A stretch of 64,000 nucleotides of DNA from Whitmania pigra. Taxonomy: Eukaryota > Annelida > Clitellata > Hirudinida > Haemopidae. The stretch spans positions 4,596,001 through 4,660,000 of the forward strand of contig JAJTWR010000231.1 of NCBI GenBank assembly GCA_021613335.1, written 5' to 3'. The translations under genes were made by a program, and so were the position numbers. Below, one piece after another: positions 42,248-55,100 of this stretch (the stretch's first letter is position 1; each line of letters opens with the position of its first letter). The notes beneath the pieces were generated by a model that was given only the letters and a program-made list of their open reading frames with translations, was not told the origin of the DNA and did not search any database.

Positions 42248-43015
42248 CCCGTCATAACAGCCCGGCGACAGAATAGCCCCGACAAAACAGCCCCGTCAAA
42301 ATAGCCCGGCGTCAAAATAGCTCAAGGCAAAACAGCCCCGACAAAACCGCCCCGGCAAAACAGCCCCGTCGAAACAGCCCGGCGTCAAAATAGCCCAAGA
42401 CAAAATAGCCCCGTCAAAATGGCCCCGTCAAAATAGCCCCGACAAAATAGCCCGGCGACAAAATAGCCCAGGACAAAACAACCCGGCGACAAAATAGCCC
42501 CGTCATTATAGCCCCACGATAACTCCATGTCAAAGTATTTTTAAAAAATGTTGTGAAACTGAATCAAAATTTAATTCGAAATTAGTGGCTTGAATGCTTT
42601 GACCGTTTTGAGTATTGTTTGTTGTTATTATTGTTCTCCAGAAGTTTAATTTGCATAGTCTTGCTTATTCAAATTTGTATCTGGCTTACAAATTTGTGTT
42701 GACATTATCCTCATCACAAGTTGCTTGTGAGAGGTCGTTTTCATCAAGATCATTCATGCTGATGTCTTGTGAGAAAGACTCTTTTCCAAGAATCAATAAC
42801 AATGAAATCATTGATGTTTTAGCATCGACTAGTGAAACGATGAAAAAGCTGTTATAATAGTTAATAGTGAATAGAAATTTTAGACTCTAGTGTTTCTTAT
42901 GTTTAAATTGATCAAACTAGGAGTTAAATAAAATTTCCCGGGCCGGTTTTTTAAGCCAGTCCGACCCTGGTGACAGGGCTGTTTTGACGGGGCTGTTTTG
43001 TCGGGGCTATTTTGT
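42243..43015. mobile_element. Foldback element FB3 carrying a hAT fragment
   Basis: The left arm (42243-42520) starts ggtgacccgtcataacag and contains about 16 short units with the variants gccccgtcaaaata, gcccggcgacaaaata and gcccaagacaaaata. The right arm (42970-43015) is short: gacagggctgttttgacggg with one more unit. Between them lies hAT transposase sequence. No target duplication is evident, and about 120-150 codons of host reverse transcriptase are missing across the site. Confidence 0.75.
42600..42969 (+). pseudogene. hAT transposase C-terminal fragment and 3' terminus
   Basis: 42615-42857 encodes FVLTLSSSQVACERSFSSRS and ends NEIIDVLASTSETMKKLL, the hAT dimerisation region. Downstream, 42930-42969 reads as the complement of cagggtcggactggcttaaa, a hAT terminal repeat. 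The left end of the hAT is not seen. It is a different family from the one at 3352. Confidence 0.78.
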
Positions 43016-43862
43016 CAATGAATCAGCCGAGAAGTGCAACTACATCGCCTTTGCGGACGACCTCCTGTTACTGTCCAGCACAGATATTGGAATGAAGGTG
43101 ATGTTGCAACAACTTGAGATTTCGATGGCCAAAGTTGGACTCACTATGAACCCAGCCAAGTGCGCTTCGATGAGAACTGAGGTCGTCACGCGGAAAAGAC
43201 AATGGATAGTGAACCCAGAACCGTACCTGAAACTGCAGGATAAGGACATCAAGGCACTCTCCGTAGTAGATACTTACAAGTACTTGGGGGTTCAGATTGG
43301 ACCTCGAATGCAATTTGCATCATTGGCCGACAGAATCCAAAAAGGCCTTCACTCGATTTCAAGGGCTCCTCTCGTGCCATGCCAGAGAGTATACATTTTA
43401 CGGACCCATCTGCTCCCCAGTCTCGTTCATTTCCTCACCTTCGAAGCAATAAATCTTAAGTCGTTAAATTCTGCTGATGTTGCAATCAGAAAATCAGTAC
43501 GAAAATGGCTGCGGTTACCGAAAGACACTCCAAATGCGTTCTTGCATGCCCCGATCAAAATGGGAGGAATGGGTATTCTCCAACTGCGTTGCTGGATCCC
43601 GGAAATTAGAATCCGTAGAATGTCCAAGGTTCTACAACATGCGAAAGCGAGTAATGACAGTATCATGATGGAGGCTCTGGGCGGAAGTACGAGCGTTGCT
43701 AGCGAGGTCAAGAGGTTTGGAAGACCGAAGCAGAAAGAGGAGCCGTGCGTCCCTCGTGGGCTTTCAACTGCAAGGAGGTTGTACCAAACCGTTGACGGTT
43801 ACGGATTGATGAGATTTCCAGAAGCAGTGGTTCCTAACGAATGGTTGGAATGGAATCAGTAG
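43016..43862 (+). pseudogene. Dong-like LINE ORF, catalytic reverse transcriptase to C-terminal region
   Basis: The frame resumes with EKCNYIAFADDLLLLSSTDI, the catalytic FADD block. It continues with GLTMNPAKCASMRTE, VVDTYKYLGVQIGPRM, MGGMGILQL and ARRLYQTVDGYGLMRFPEAV, which matches RLYKTVDGYGLRSF of the copy at 29400-30490. The frame ends at 43862, where a frameshift moves it to the next piece. Confidence 0.82.
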
Positions 43863-43890
43863 GATTTCAGCCACCCAATACGTAAACTGT

Positions 43891-44154
43891 GTGAAAGTTC
43901 GTTCAGCGACGCTCTTCAATAGACTGCGGGCTTCGAGAAGGACACCACTGTCCAACACAGCTTGCGAGGCAGGTTGTGGTGAGATGGAGTCTCTCGCCCA
44001 CATCGTCCAAAAGTGTCCGAGCACGGATGGCCCTCGCCACGCAAGGCACGACCTCATAGTGAAGATGCTAGAGATGGCGCTGACGAAAATGGGATATTCA
44101 GCAACGAGAGAGCCCAGAATACCAAATAGACGTGGAGCTCATGGAAAAAGATAG
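43891..44154 (+). pseudogene. Dong-like LINE, zinc motif and start of endonuclease
   Basis: The frame contains CEAGCGEMESLAHIVQKC (CCHC) and RHARHDLIVKMLEMALTKMG, then REPRIPN. In the relative at 29705-30448 this is followed by IPDLCAWKGN, but here the sequence jumps to unrelated text near 44120, so the endonuclease core is deleted. Confidence 0.78.
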
Positions 44155-44449
44155 GCTTCTCAAAGCGGTTTTTGATGTGGAGTTCCTTAAGAACTTTGAT
44201 GGAGACCCACAAAATCTGGAAGATTTTCAGAATGAACGCCTGGAGAGAAAGAAGAAAGAGAAGGCTAAGGAGAATATTCATGTGACAAAAACCCATATCA
44301 AAACTCATTTACTTATTGTTTCAGGTTAATTACTATAGTCCTTGGGTTTTCCCGGGCCCGTTTGAGGACTTTGAAAACATTGTTGAGGTTTTTTAATACG
44401 CGCTGGTGATTTTTCGGATGTCAATCTGGGCTCAATAAAATCTTGAAAA

Positions 44450-45825
<1,376 letters not shown>

Positions 45826-45869
45826 TCTTTAATTCTTTATTAATTATAATTGGTAGTTTTTATTTGAAA

Positions 45870-46129
45870 AAAATTTTTCGACTGCGTCGGGCTTTCGTCC
45901 CTTTTCTAAACTTGAGCCCCCCAGCATTTTTCGCTGGTTGCGCCACTGGGTAGCTGAAACTCTTTACGACAGGATTCCTCGGAAATGAAACCCCTTCTTT
46001 GAGCGTTTCGGCCCTTGAATCCTCTGACCGCGGTCGATTAGCAGTAATCGAGGTAAGTCCTAGACGCACTACCCAACAACTTGAACGACGACGAAACGCA
46101 CGATAACCACCACCGAAGACGGACCATGC
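45870..46129 (+). repeat. Dispersed repeat (split by Tc1), partner at 52235-52560
   Basis: Shared blocks are gaaactctt, aggaatcctc, tgagcgtttcggccctt, atcctctgac, aaccaccaccgaa and gacggaccatgc. In the partner the text continues cgtataagccagg, and here the continuation resumes after the Tc1 element as cttatacaggcc (47649 on). The type of repeat is unknown. Confidence 0.65.
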
Positions 46130-47648
46130 TACAGTGCTAGAAAAAATGTTACGACAGTCCCCATTTTTTGTAATAACTTAAATTTAAATTATCGTACGAA
46201 ACTCAAATTTAGAAGAACTGTGTGATATACTTAAAGAACATAACTCGTATATTTTTTTCACTTTGATCAAGAATTAAGCGCAAATTCCTCAAAAATCCAT
46301 TTTTTGCATAGAAATATTGTTACGACAGGTTACAAATAAACTCATGAATTTCAGTATTTTGGCAAAAATTGTTATTTAAAACTAAATGAAATAATGTTCC
46401 AATTAGATGTCATTCCTCCTTTTTAGAAATAACATCTATGCACCTATTTTCATGGAGAAAATCAGTGTTTTGATGAGGTTTTCATCCAAATTTCTCCAGG
46501 CGCTCCAAATCGCTTATTTCAAATTATTTCTATGTTATATTGCTGTCCATTGCCATAAACTGATCTTGAAAGAAGGCCCCAGACATTTTTAATCGGATTC
46601 AAGTCGGGTGAACATTCAGGCCAGTCCATCACTTGCATGTTGGATTCCTGGAAAAATGCTCTGGTTGCCTTGGGAACATGAATGGGAGCATTATCTTGCT
46701 GAAATTTATGAAGGAGATGATTCTTGAGCATTTTGATGTACTTCTGAGAGTCCTGCTTCCCTTTCAAAATCACCAGTTCAGTCCTCCCAAATGCTGAAAT
46801 TCCTCCCCAGAACCTCCTCCATGTTTTCTGCTATAAAAACATATCTTTCTCTTCTGAGATCATGCCAGTAGTATTTATAGCCATCTGCCCCATCAAGGTT
46901 GAATTTTTTTCATCTTTCGTTGTAGTTGACCATCTCTTTGGCCCAGAGGAGGCGTTTTTTCTTGTGATGGACTTTCAACGCTGGAGCTCGCTTTCGCATT
47001 TCGTATTTCAGATGTCCACTTGAATTAAGATAATTGCAGACTGTCCTAACATGGACATCCAAATCCTTATCTTTTAGCTGTTTACACAAATATTCTCCTT
47101 GTGAAGCCTCCCTGATGAGGCGTCTCTGAATCTGATTCGAGAGTTTTTTCGGTCTTCCGCCCTTGTACTTCTTCCCATATGAGTCTGGATCATCCAAAAA
47201 ATATTTGATGACAGTTCTTGACCTATTTAACTTATTTGCAATCTTTTTTATTGAATAGTTTGCCTTCTCCAAGGCCTTAACTTGTCCTCTTTCTCCTTCT
47301 GTCAAACCTGCTTTCTTTCCCGTGATGAAATGAATGTAAAAGGAAGTTTTGAACTTCACACTCCTTTACATAGCCTTCTTAATGACAATTTAATGTTTGC
47401 TCCTTCTAATGAGACTTTGAAACTGATGAAACGAGTCCAAACCGGAAACTGTCGTAATAATATTTCCAGGCCAAAAATGGTTCATTTGCATAATTCACGG
47501 GAACCATTAACCCATATGAAAGGAAATTTTGCACGATGCTTACAAATGGTGCTTTACGTAATTGCTGAAAATTTCATCAAGATGTGTAATTTGTGAGGAA
47601 ATTATCCATGAAAAGTGGGCATGTCGTAACAATATTTCTAGCACTGTA
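46130..47648 (-). mobile_element. Tc1/mariner element, family A, with terminal repeats and TA target
   Basis: The left terminus is tacagtgctagaaaaaatgt and the right terminus, on the opposite strand, is tacagtgctagaaatattgt. The inverted repeats continue as tacgaca. Each end abuts TA. At 1.52 kb it has the usual size for Tc1 elements. The transposase lies on the - strand and is frame-shifted. Confidence 0.9.
46519..47359 (-). pseudogene. Tc1-like transposase, frame-shifted
   Basis: 47359-46910 encodes the DNA-binding half: GLTEGERGQVKALEKANYSI then KKIANKLNRSRTVIKYFL, a paired-like helix-turn-helix, and the basic GRPKKLSNQIQRRL. After a frame change, 46900-46780 continues the first catalytic region and 46773-46519 gives QQDNAPIHVPKATRAFF and WPECSPDLNPIKNVWGLL. 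In the DDE triad the last residue falls in PIKNVWG, where Tc1 proteins have PIENVWG, so the third acidic residue is replaced by Lys. With the frameshift, this copy is inactive. Confidence 0.85.
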
Positions 47649-47819
47649 CTTATACAGGCCATGTTCTTGCCAGGGGACTCTTGTTGGAAGCAGAAGCAGA
47701 ATTTTTAAAAAATCGCACAAGTTGTTTACAAGAGCGATATTAACCTTTATTACTATAATAATTATCAATGTTATTAATATTTTATTTCTGTTATTTTTTT
47801 TTTAAATCTTTTATTAGCC
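47649..47819. other. Continuation of the dispersed repeat, then AT-rich spacer
   Basis: cttatacaggccatgttctt matches the partner text after 52460. Nothing is recognised beyond that. Confidence 0.45.
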
Positions 47820-48592
47820 CGGCCAAAATATAACGATATATATAACGGACATAACGTTTAAGAAATCCAAACCGACAAATTTTTTGTTCGGCACTTGGGT
47901 CTGGGAAATCCCGTCAGACCGGAAAGAAAGGACGTCACAAGTCGTTCCAGTCACTTCGTGTATATCAAACGAAGTTTTAGTGTCTTCTGCCTTTGGAGGC
48001 ATTCATTTTGAATGTCCGCCATGTATTGTAAGTCTCCTGCATAGTTTTGATGGAGGTCCACATAAGGAACCTCATCGAGACTCCGAATCTCCTCCAAAAT
48101 CTTCCTGATTCCCCACCAGTTTAAAATGAGGGCCATGACGTTTCATTTCTGCCTTTGAGGTTTAGAGACTGGATTATTTTCCTTCATCCACTGGTGGATT
48201 TCCGGCAGGTCATATTTTGAAACCTTTGAGAAATGAATTTTATTCAGGTCGGAAGAGTCTGATCCCACTGCCACATCGCACATAAACTGAATCCTTCCAT
48301 GAATACAAATCTGGAATTTTGGTTCCTTTGTAGTGGCAGCAGCAACTGAGACCAGTGCCGGATTAAGAGGGAGTGGGCTTCCTACCAATGCAGACTTTCG
48401 ATCAAATTTATACGAACATTTACCGATACCACTTTGTATGGGAAGCTTTGAGTAAGTCCAAACCATCGAAAAGGAAAAAAACATTTTATTAAGGAAGTGT
48501 AATTTTAAATTAAACTTTTTAGTTAGCAACTGAACAAAACTTGTTAAACTATTGCTTAGTAGCTTTTTAGTTAACTTTTGCCCATTCGCCAC
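47820..48592 (-). pseudogene. Unrecognised coding-like stretch
   Basis: The - strand holds an open frame 48592-48143 whose second half (SALVGSPLPLNPALVSVAAA, FQICIHGRIQFMCDVAVG, KYDLPEIHQWMKEN) looks like real protein rather than AT-rich noise. After its stop another frame continues (48136-47951: LNWWGIRKILEEIRSLDEVP, YVDLHQNYAGDL). The two could be one gene broken by a frameshift or joined by a small intron. I do not recognise the family. It lies 330 bp downstream of the lev-9-like stop on the same strand. A decayed gene or retrocopy is as likely as a working exon. Confidence 0.4.
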
Positions 48593-48925
48593 TTCTCAAG
48601 CAACAAGAGTGAAAAAAAGCTTATCAAAATTGTCAAAAATTTGTGATCGATATGAAACCATGATATGATCGATAGAAAAGCATCGTCTTGGAATATTTTG
48701 GATCTGTCACAAATGATGACGTACCAACGTCTACCGATTCGTACAAGCTTAAAAGAGAAGAGCATCTAAAAAATTAATTATGAACAATTTTGTGCTTTCA
48801 TTTTTGGGCAATTGAAGATTTTGCACTTGTATTATAGAATTTTTATGAAAGTTCCACATATAAAAATGAATTTTTATTACTATTAAGTAAAGTTTCACAA
48901 AAATTGTTTGCCCCAACTTTATAGC
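48593..48925 (-). other. 3' region of the lev-9-like gene
   Basis: AT-rich, with no ORF of interest. A candidate polyadenylation signal lies at 48873-48878, about 50 bp after the stop codon. Confidence 0.5.
48873..48878 (-). promoter_or_regulatory. Candidate polyadenylation signal for the lev-9-like gene
   Basis: The hexamer aataaa occurs on the - strand in tagtaataaaaattc, well placed after the stop at 48926. Confidence 0.45.
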
Positions 48926-49176
48926 TTATCCTTTGCTTTTAGTTATGAGTCTGGGGTGTTGCTTTGCAAGACATTCTGGCTTATTTGGTGGGCTCCATTC
49001 GCCATCGACACAGGTTGCTGCTGATGGTCCGATCAACACAAAGTCCTTTCCGCATTGATATTCTATTTGTTGGTTGTGACCAATTCTCTTTGCATAGGGG
49101 CTATAGTCGTATTTACCAATTATGCCTACTAAGAGTATTTGACCATTTGGTATGGATCCAGGATAATTGCAATGCA
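48926..49176 (-). CDS. lev-9: lev-9-like last exon: CCP domain 8 and stop
   Basis: HCNYPGSIPNGQILLVGIIG, IEYQCGKDFVLIGPSAATC, VDGEWSPPNKPECL, then a short basic tail ending SKG and a stop at 48926. The acceptor is ttttacag. No membrane anchor follows, in keeping with a secreted protein. Confidence 0.9.
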
Positions 49177-52100
49177 CTGTAAAAGTATTGAAAATATAAT
49201 ATATTCAAAATCTTGAAGTTCGCTGAACAAAACATTACTCACATTCTTCACAAACAGGTGTTTTCCCAGTCCATATACCGTATTGACACACCAAGAAGGT
49301 GTTACCCTTTATTTTAAAGCCAGTATTACATATATATTTGGCTTTGCTTCCATGGTCGAATGTGTGAAACCTCACAATGCCGTCCTTTGCTTCAGGAGGT
49401 CGTCGACTACAGGGAGCTAATCAAGGATCATTTAAAGTTTTTGATAAAACCCGCATGAATGATCAGTGATATATTTGTGTTTGGTATTAGCTAGAATATG
49501 ATGGCGAGACTAGAAAAGTTTAAGGGTGTTGATAAAGTTTAAAAATGTCAATCACAAATAACATATAACATTAGAGAAGCATGCAACGTTAATGATAAAC
49601 ACGGGACCGAGCCGAGCTTGTTGTCGTACTAGTCATGAATTTCTAAAAAAAGAAATTAAATCTATTTAAATTTATTTTTCTAAAAAAAGAAATTAAATCT
49701 ATTTAAATTTATTTTTCTAAAAAAAGAAATTAAATCTATTTAAATTAATTTCTTTATTTTATATTTTATTTTAATAATTTACAATTTTGGACGAAATTAT
49801 TAGTAGCTTGTTCCAACTAAACATTTTTTATGAATCAAACAAGAAAATACATATCCAAAATGACAGATCTTTATTTCTGCCTCTCAAACATTTGTTTGAA
49901 AAATAATAATAGTAATAAAAAAACAATCTCTTTAATATAATATGTACTATTTTTGTTAATTTGGCTTATTAGTGGCTTAAGAAAAGCAATTCGACCAGAT
50001 AAATAATTAATTTATGGCAAGAGGAAGAACCAATAAGGTGAGTCTTTTTTACAAATTATTAATCATTTTTGTTTGTAAAATAATAAATTAATAATTATGC
50101 ATTTATATAAGATGTATAAGACATTTTATGAAACAAATATTATTTCAATTTCAGGCTGAAGAAACAAATCACACTTTAATGTTAAATTAAGTGAAAACTA
50201 AAATCATCACTAGAATTAGAATTATAACTTATTATTATTTTGAGAAACATAACTAAAATGAATTTTTGAGAACTAGAATAAGAAATAAAATTATTTTGGA
50301 GGCCAGAATAAAAGTTCAATTTAAAATTATTTTTATAACTAAAACACATTGGTAATATGAATTCAAATTTGTTAACTTATCGGTTTTGGATTTAATTCAG
50401 GTAACAGTTTAAGATCTTCTGAAGACATATAGAGAAAATTGTCTGTTTAACTTAAAATTTTGTGATATTTTTACTGAGGAATTCTTTATGGATGTTTTTA
50501 TGTTTTATAATATTAATTAGGCAATTAATAATTAATATAATATTAATATGATTAATAATTTATATTATATTATATTATAATATTAACAAAATATATTATA
50601 TTAATAAATTAATATTATAATATTAATAATTTACACCTGGTAATAGCTTATACCTGTCAACAGGTGTCATGTTGTGGAATTAGATGTTGAGGAATCGTTA
50701 TTATATAGTAGCACTCCTCGTAGCTTTTTGTCTTAACTTCACTAACTTTACTGTCGTTTGTTGGTGGGTTTTATCATTTTTTTCTCATTTCGTTCTTTTT
50801 TATATTAGTTTAGACACATTTGTACAATTTAGTTAAAAGTTAAGGGGTTCCGATGATGGCGGACTCCGAAACTGGCCAGTCGAAAAAGGTTTAATTAAAA
50901 AAGTGATGGTGTCTAGTGGACGTATTTGCTCAAAATGGACAAAGTTAGAAGGTCTAGTTTAAAAATGTAGTAATAAATTAGCAGTCGTATTTAATAGAGC
51001 ATGTCTCGATGAAAATTTATTACCAAATTATCAAAATGCAAAAACCGGAGTTTGAGTATAATAAACAAATGATCATCGTTATAAGAAATATAAAAAAAAC
51101 TATATGTAACCTAACTACAAAAGTGAATTTAGACCTGGATGGCATGTTGGCTTTCTGCTCCAAGTACCATTTTGGCACTCGGGAGGACCGTCCTTAGATC
51201 GGTTCGTGAACCCGTTCTCACATTTATAAAGAAGTCGGCTTTTGTGGTTCAAATACTCTCCAACAGTGAGACTGTTTTCTACGGAACCATTTTCAATATT
51301 GGGAATTTCACATTTATCTGGAATTAAAATATTCTACATTACAAAAGAACGTTAAAATATAATAATAATAAAAATAATATTAATTAACAATGTATGTATA
51401 ATAATAACAATAAATGTTGTTTTGGGAGCTATAAGCGCATATTTTTTGTTTCAGCTCAAAATTTAGGCATTTAAAATTTATTAGTTGCTCGTGTCCCCTG
51501 CCGTTAGTTTGTCGTTCGGTTAACAACTTTCTTCCTTGAGAAAAAAAGGGGAAAATCTAACCTGCCAACCTTAGCTAACAAATCTGCATTCCACAAAAAA
51601 AAGTAAAGTAATGCTTTATTAACGTCCGTTGCATAGCTAGATGATTAGGACGGTGCACCCGCAGCGGGATTTGAATCCCGTGCTGCCATCGTGAGAGTGC
51701 CGCCTTAACCGTTAGGCCATGCGGGCGCACCACCTCTGCATTCCACAGCAGAGCACAAGTTTATACGCAATGGTGTGGCTAGCGTTCAACGAAAGAAACT
51801 CCTTCAAGTAGTTTAAGTTTATATGTCACTTTTACATTAGTCAGTGTTATCAAGATCTTGTGAATATACAACATTTTGTCACTTCTGGAGGAGCAAACGA
51901 ATAGATTGTTTCCAGATTCTATCCGAGAGCAAGTGAGATTCAGTCGACTAAGGGAAGAGCTTCCAAACTAATTCCAGCAATTTGTAACAATTCAGCATTT
52001 TCTAAGTTTTTACTAAACCCTCGCTCAACATGAGGAGATGACGTTTTTTGCTTCTAAAGTTTGCTCCCCCAAATGACATTAGTGTTGGCCATGTGTGATT

Positions 52101-55100
52101 GTTGGGAGGTAAAAGGAAATTGTGTTCCAATGAAAATGAAATGTTGAAAACAATTATTACAATCCTTGGAATGAAAACTTAAGTGCCTTTGTTGAAATAG
52201 GCCAAACAATAATCTAGCTTCAACCAATTGTAGTAGTAATGGTTGAAACTCTTTCCGAGATCCGGCAGGAATCCTCAGAGGGAAACCCTTTTTTTTTTTT
52301 GAGCGTTTCGGCCCTTTGATCCTCTGACACTTTCGGGAGTCAGATGTCCTTGCCCGTAATGGATCTCCATGTATTATCGACGAGTATTCAAACAGCCTGA
52401 CGCTTAATCCTAGTCACATCGGCCATCGTCTTTAACCACCACCGAAACTCATGAAGACGGACCATGCCGTATAAGCCAGGCTTTGTTCTCGACGACTTGC
52501 TAGGAGGTTCTTGCTGAAAGCTTTCCCATTGGTTGACTAGCCAGAAGCCTCCATTGTTTATTTATCTATTTATTTGTGTATTTATTTATTTACTTGATTA
52601 AAGTCCGTTGCATAACTAGGATGATTTGGACTTAACCAGATCGCGTTCGATCCAATTTTTAGTCAGCGCAGTTTTGATGCATCTTAATAACTTATTATTT
52701 GGGGTTATAGGGTTGGGTTAATGTTAGGATTAATAACTTAACAATTTTAGAGTTTGAGTTGAGTTTGGGTTAGGTGTCTATTTTTCTATTTAATATTAAA
52801 TTAATTGAATTAAGTGCATATTGCAACGACAATTATTAGTTTTTAAACTAAAATATCTCCAAAACCTTGCTGCGCTATTTCAGATCTCAACCAACCACAG
52901 TGAGAGCTTACGAATATTAATCAGCCATGGTTATTGATGATTAGGGTTTGGAAATACGCATACCATCAAGCCTTAGGAAATTACATTGCAATCTTATTGA
53001 ATTGTATTTAATTAACGCGCATGCTACAAAGGCTACTTTAAGCTACAACGCCAAATTTAATAGTTGGATCAGATCAAATGTACCTAATCAATTTTGAAAA
53101 ATGTTTCCACCAAAATATCTAAAACATTTATAATTTGACACAACAAACAATGATTTATATAATGGGGAAATGCAAAATATTGTTTAGATATGACCCATAC
53201 TTTAGAAGATATTACCATTTTTATACGGTCACCCTATATTTCAAATTTTGATTTTTTCGAAAATTGGCCACACACAATGTGTCATAACTAATGTTGTAAA
53301 TGAGCAATGATATATACGGAATTTATATGCTTAACTTTGGTCTATTTTATTAATTAAATATGCTTAGTTTTAAAAATATTTAATTTAAAATAATTTTTTT
53401 CAAAAATAGTAAATCGCAAAACATTCAATTTTATAATATTTAATAGCTTGTAATTAGGTAAGCAAATCTACCAAAAATCATTGCTTTACCACATTTACAA
53501 CGAGAGTTATAATGAAGTAAGTGTGTCTGACTTTCGAGATATCAATGTTTTTCTGAGTCAGTTTATTTTATTATGCTGCAAAATACTTTTTTAAGTTTTA
53601 AGACATGCCTGTAATAGATTGTACATGTACGGATGCAGTAACCTAGAGGAAAGTGAGTTACATTTTGGGGGAAATTCGAATATAAACGATAAATAAATGA
53701 AAATCAAATTTTCTGATTTTTATTTTATAAAATCGTGACCTTTATCCACCCTGGTAGTTCTCCTAAGGGTCTCAGAATAAATAAAAATAAAAGTCTAAAG
53801 TAAAATTGTGTTTTTTTTACAATGACCTAAACTTGAAGGCATGTAAGTATTACCAAAAAAAACCGCCAAAAAATAAAAGAACTCACTCCAACATTTTGGT
53901 ACTGGATGAGACCACTTGCCATTTTCCATGCAAGTTGTCAGAGCTGAAGCACCGTCAAAATTTGTTCTGCCAAAACATCTAAAATTAATAATCATTACGT
54001 ACTTTTAAAACTTATTGTTACAATGGGCTTTAATGTCATATGAGAAATCATTTTGCTAAAAATATGTTTAAGGAAATCTTCGTAAACTTGGTCGTCGGAA
54101 GCAACCTTTTCCCCAAGAAGTTTTAAAAACATAAACTTATAAATAAAATTAAACATAAATTAGACAACCACATTGAGATATCTCCAGAAAAGTCGATATG
54201 TTGAAGATGGAAGTCATATGAAGGAAATATTTAGAATGGTGCTTTCTGTTTGTAGTCTGTCTTTCTGAAGGTGTCTTGTTTTCAATTTGTAGCGTTTATA
54301 GACGGTAAGTTGCTATGTAAATATTATTGGCGAATTATTTATGAACAAGGGTCTCAGAATAAGACAAAGTTGGTTTTGTTTTTCTACTCAAATAATATGG
54401 TCATGTGGACAGCTAAAATACAAAATGATTATTATCGAGATAGAACTGTGCAGTGTTTGCCTGCAGCAATTTCGACAGATATACGGTAACCTGTCACAAT
54501 TCACTCAGATCACAAGCTTATCGAGTCACGTTTCAAAAAGTCTTTACATGACTCCTCACCTTCAAGGGTTACTTATTAAACGTTTGCGCTACTACTTGGC
54601 AGTCAAATATGTTCGAAAAAACGAAAAGCAATCTTGATACTCTTTATTTCATAACATGCCTCATGAATCTGAGCTGCTCTGGGATGTCAGTTTACACTAT
54701 GTTCACATTACGACTCTCGACAATGCAATGAAACAGCGTGAAGGAACATTGAAAGAGCCATAGCTAGGGAAAGTCATCAACTATAATCGAGAAGGACATC
54801 CAGAAATGGAAAAGTTTATTACGGTTTCGACTGAAAGCTTGGGATGGAGATATATTTACAGATATTGTTGAATCAGCCTTTGGTAACGCGAAATCTGTTA
54901 TCGCATTTGAATAAACACATAAAAAATGAAACAGCGTGAAACGGACTTTAGTTTAAAATATTTGAAAATAACGATAAAAGATTGTTCTCACCTAAATGTA
55001 ATATTCGACCCGTAACTAGTTTTTTGGCCGTCAAAATAACCGTTATAAAAAGGATCAGGTCTTCCACAATCCACGACTGAAATTATTAAAATTAATCAGA

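Larger units (their letters stand above)
41506..44449 (+). mobile_element. R4/Dong-like LINE, interrupted and internally deleted
   Basis: The element begins inside (TAA)n and ends inside (TAA)n. The left coding piece is 41534-42247 and the right pieces are 43016-43862 and 43891-44154, with foldback FB3 between. The restriction-like endonuclease core seen in the 29400-30490 relative is missing after EPRIPN. The 3' tail (44240-44449) matches 41038-41247. Confidence 0.82.
49417..51134 (-). other. Intron between CCP6 and CCP7
   Basis: 1.7 kb. It holds the 37-38-bp tandem repeat (49638-49750), the repeat at 50856-50968 shared with 12144 and the block at 50984-51020 shared with 14429. The rest is AT-rich. 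Confidence 0.65.
51318..53886 (-). other. Intron between CCP5 and CCP6
   Basis: 2.6 kb with a family-A SINE (51612-51731), the dispersed repeat related to 45870-46129 (52235-52560) and a solo tail (52585-52640). 52650-53880 is AT-rich with no signal seen. Confidence 0.7.

Noticed and set aside
46130..47648. An active Tc1 transposon
   Set aside because: The ends are good, but the transposase is frame-shifted and the third catalytic residue is changed.
51612..51731. Possible tRNA gene
   Set aside because: It has acceptor-like pairing and A/B boxes, but no proper anticodon arm, and it is fused to a LINE-like tail and present in several copies. It is a SINE.
54271..54637. Overlapping ORFs in the CCP5 intron as a nested gene
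   Set aside because: No recognisable domain and no supporting splice or repeat structure was found.
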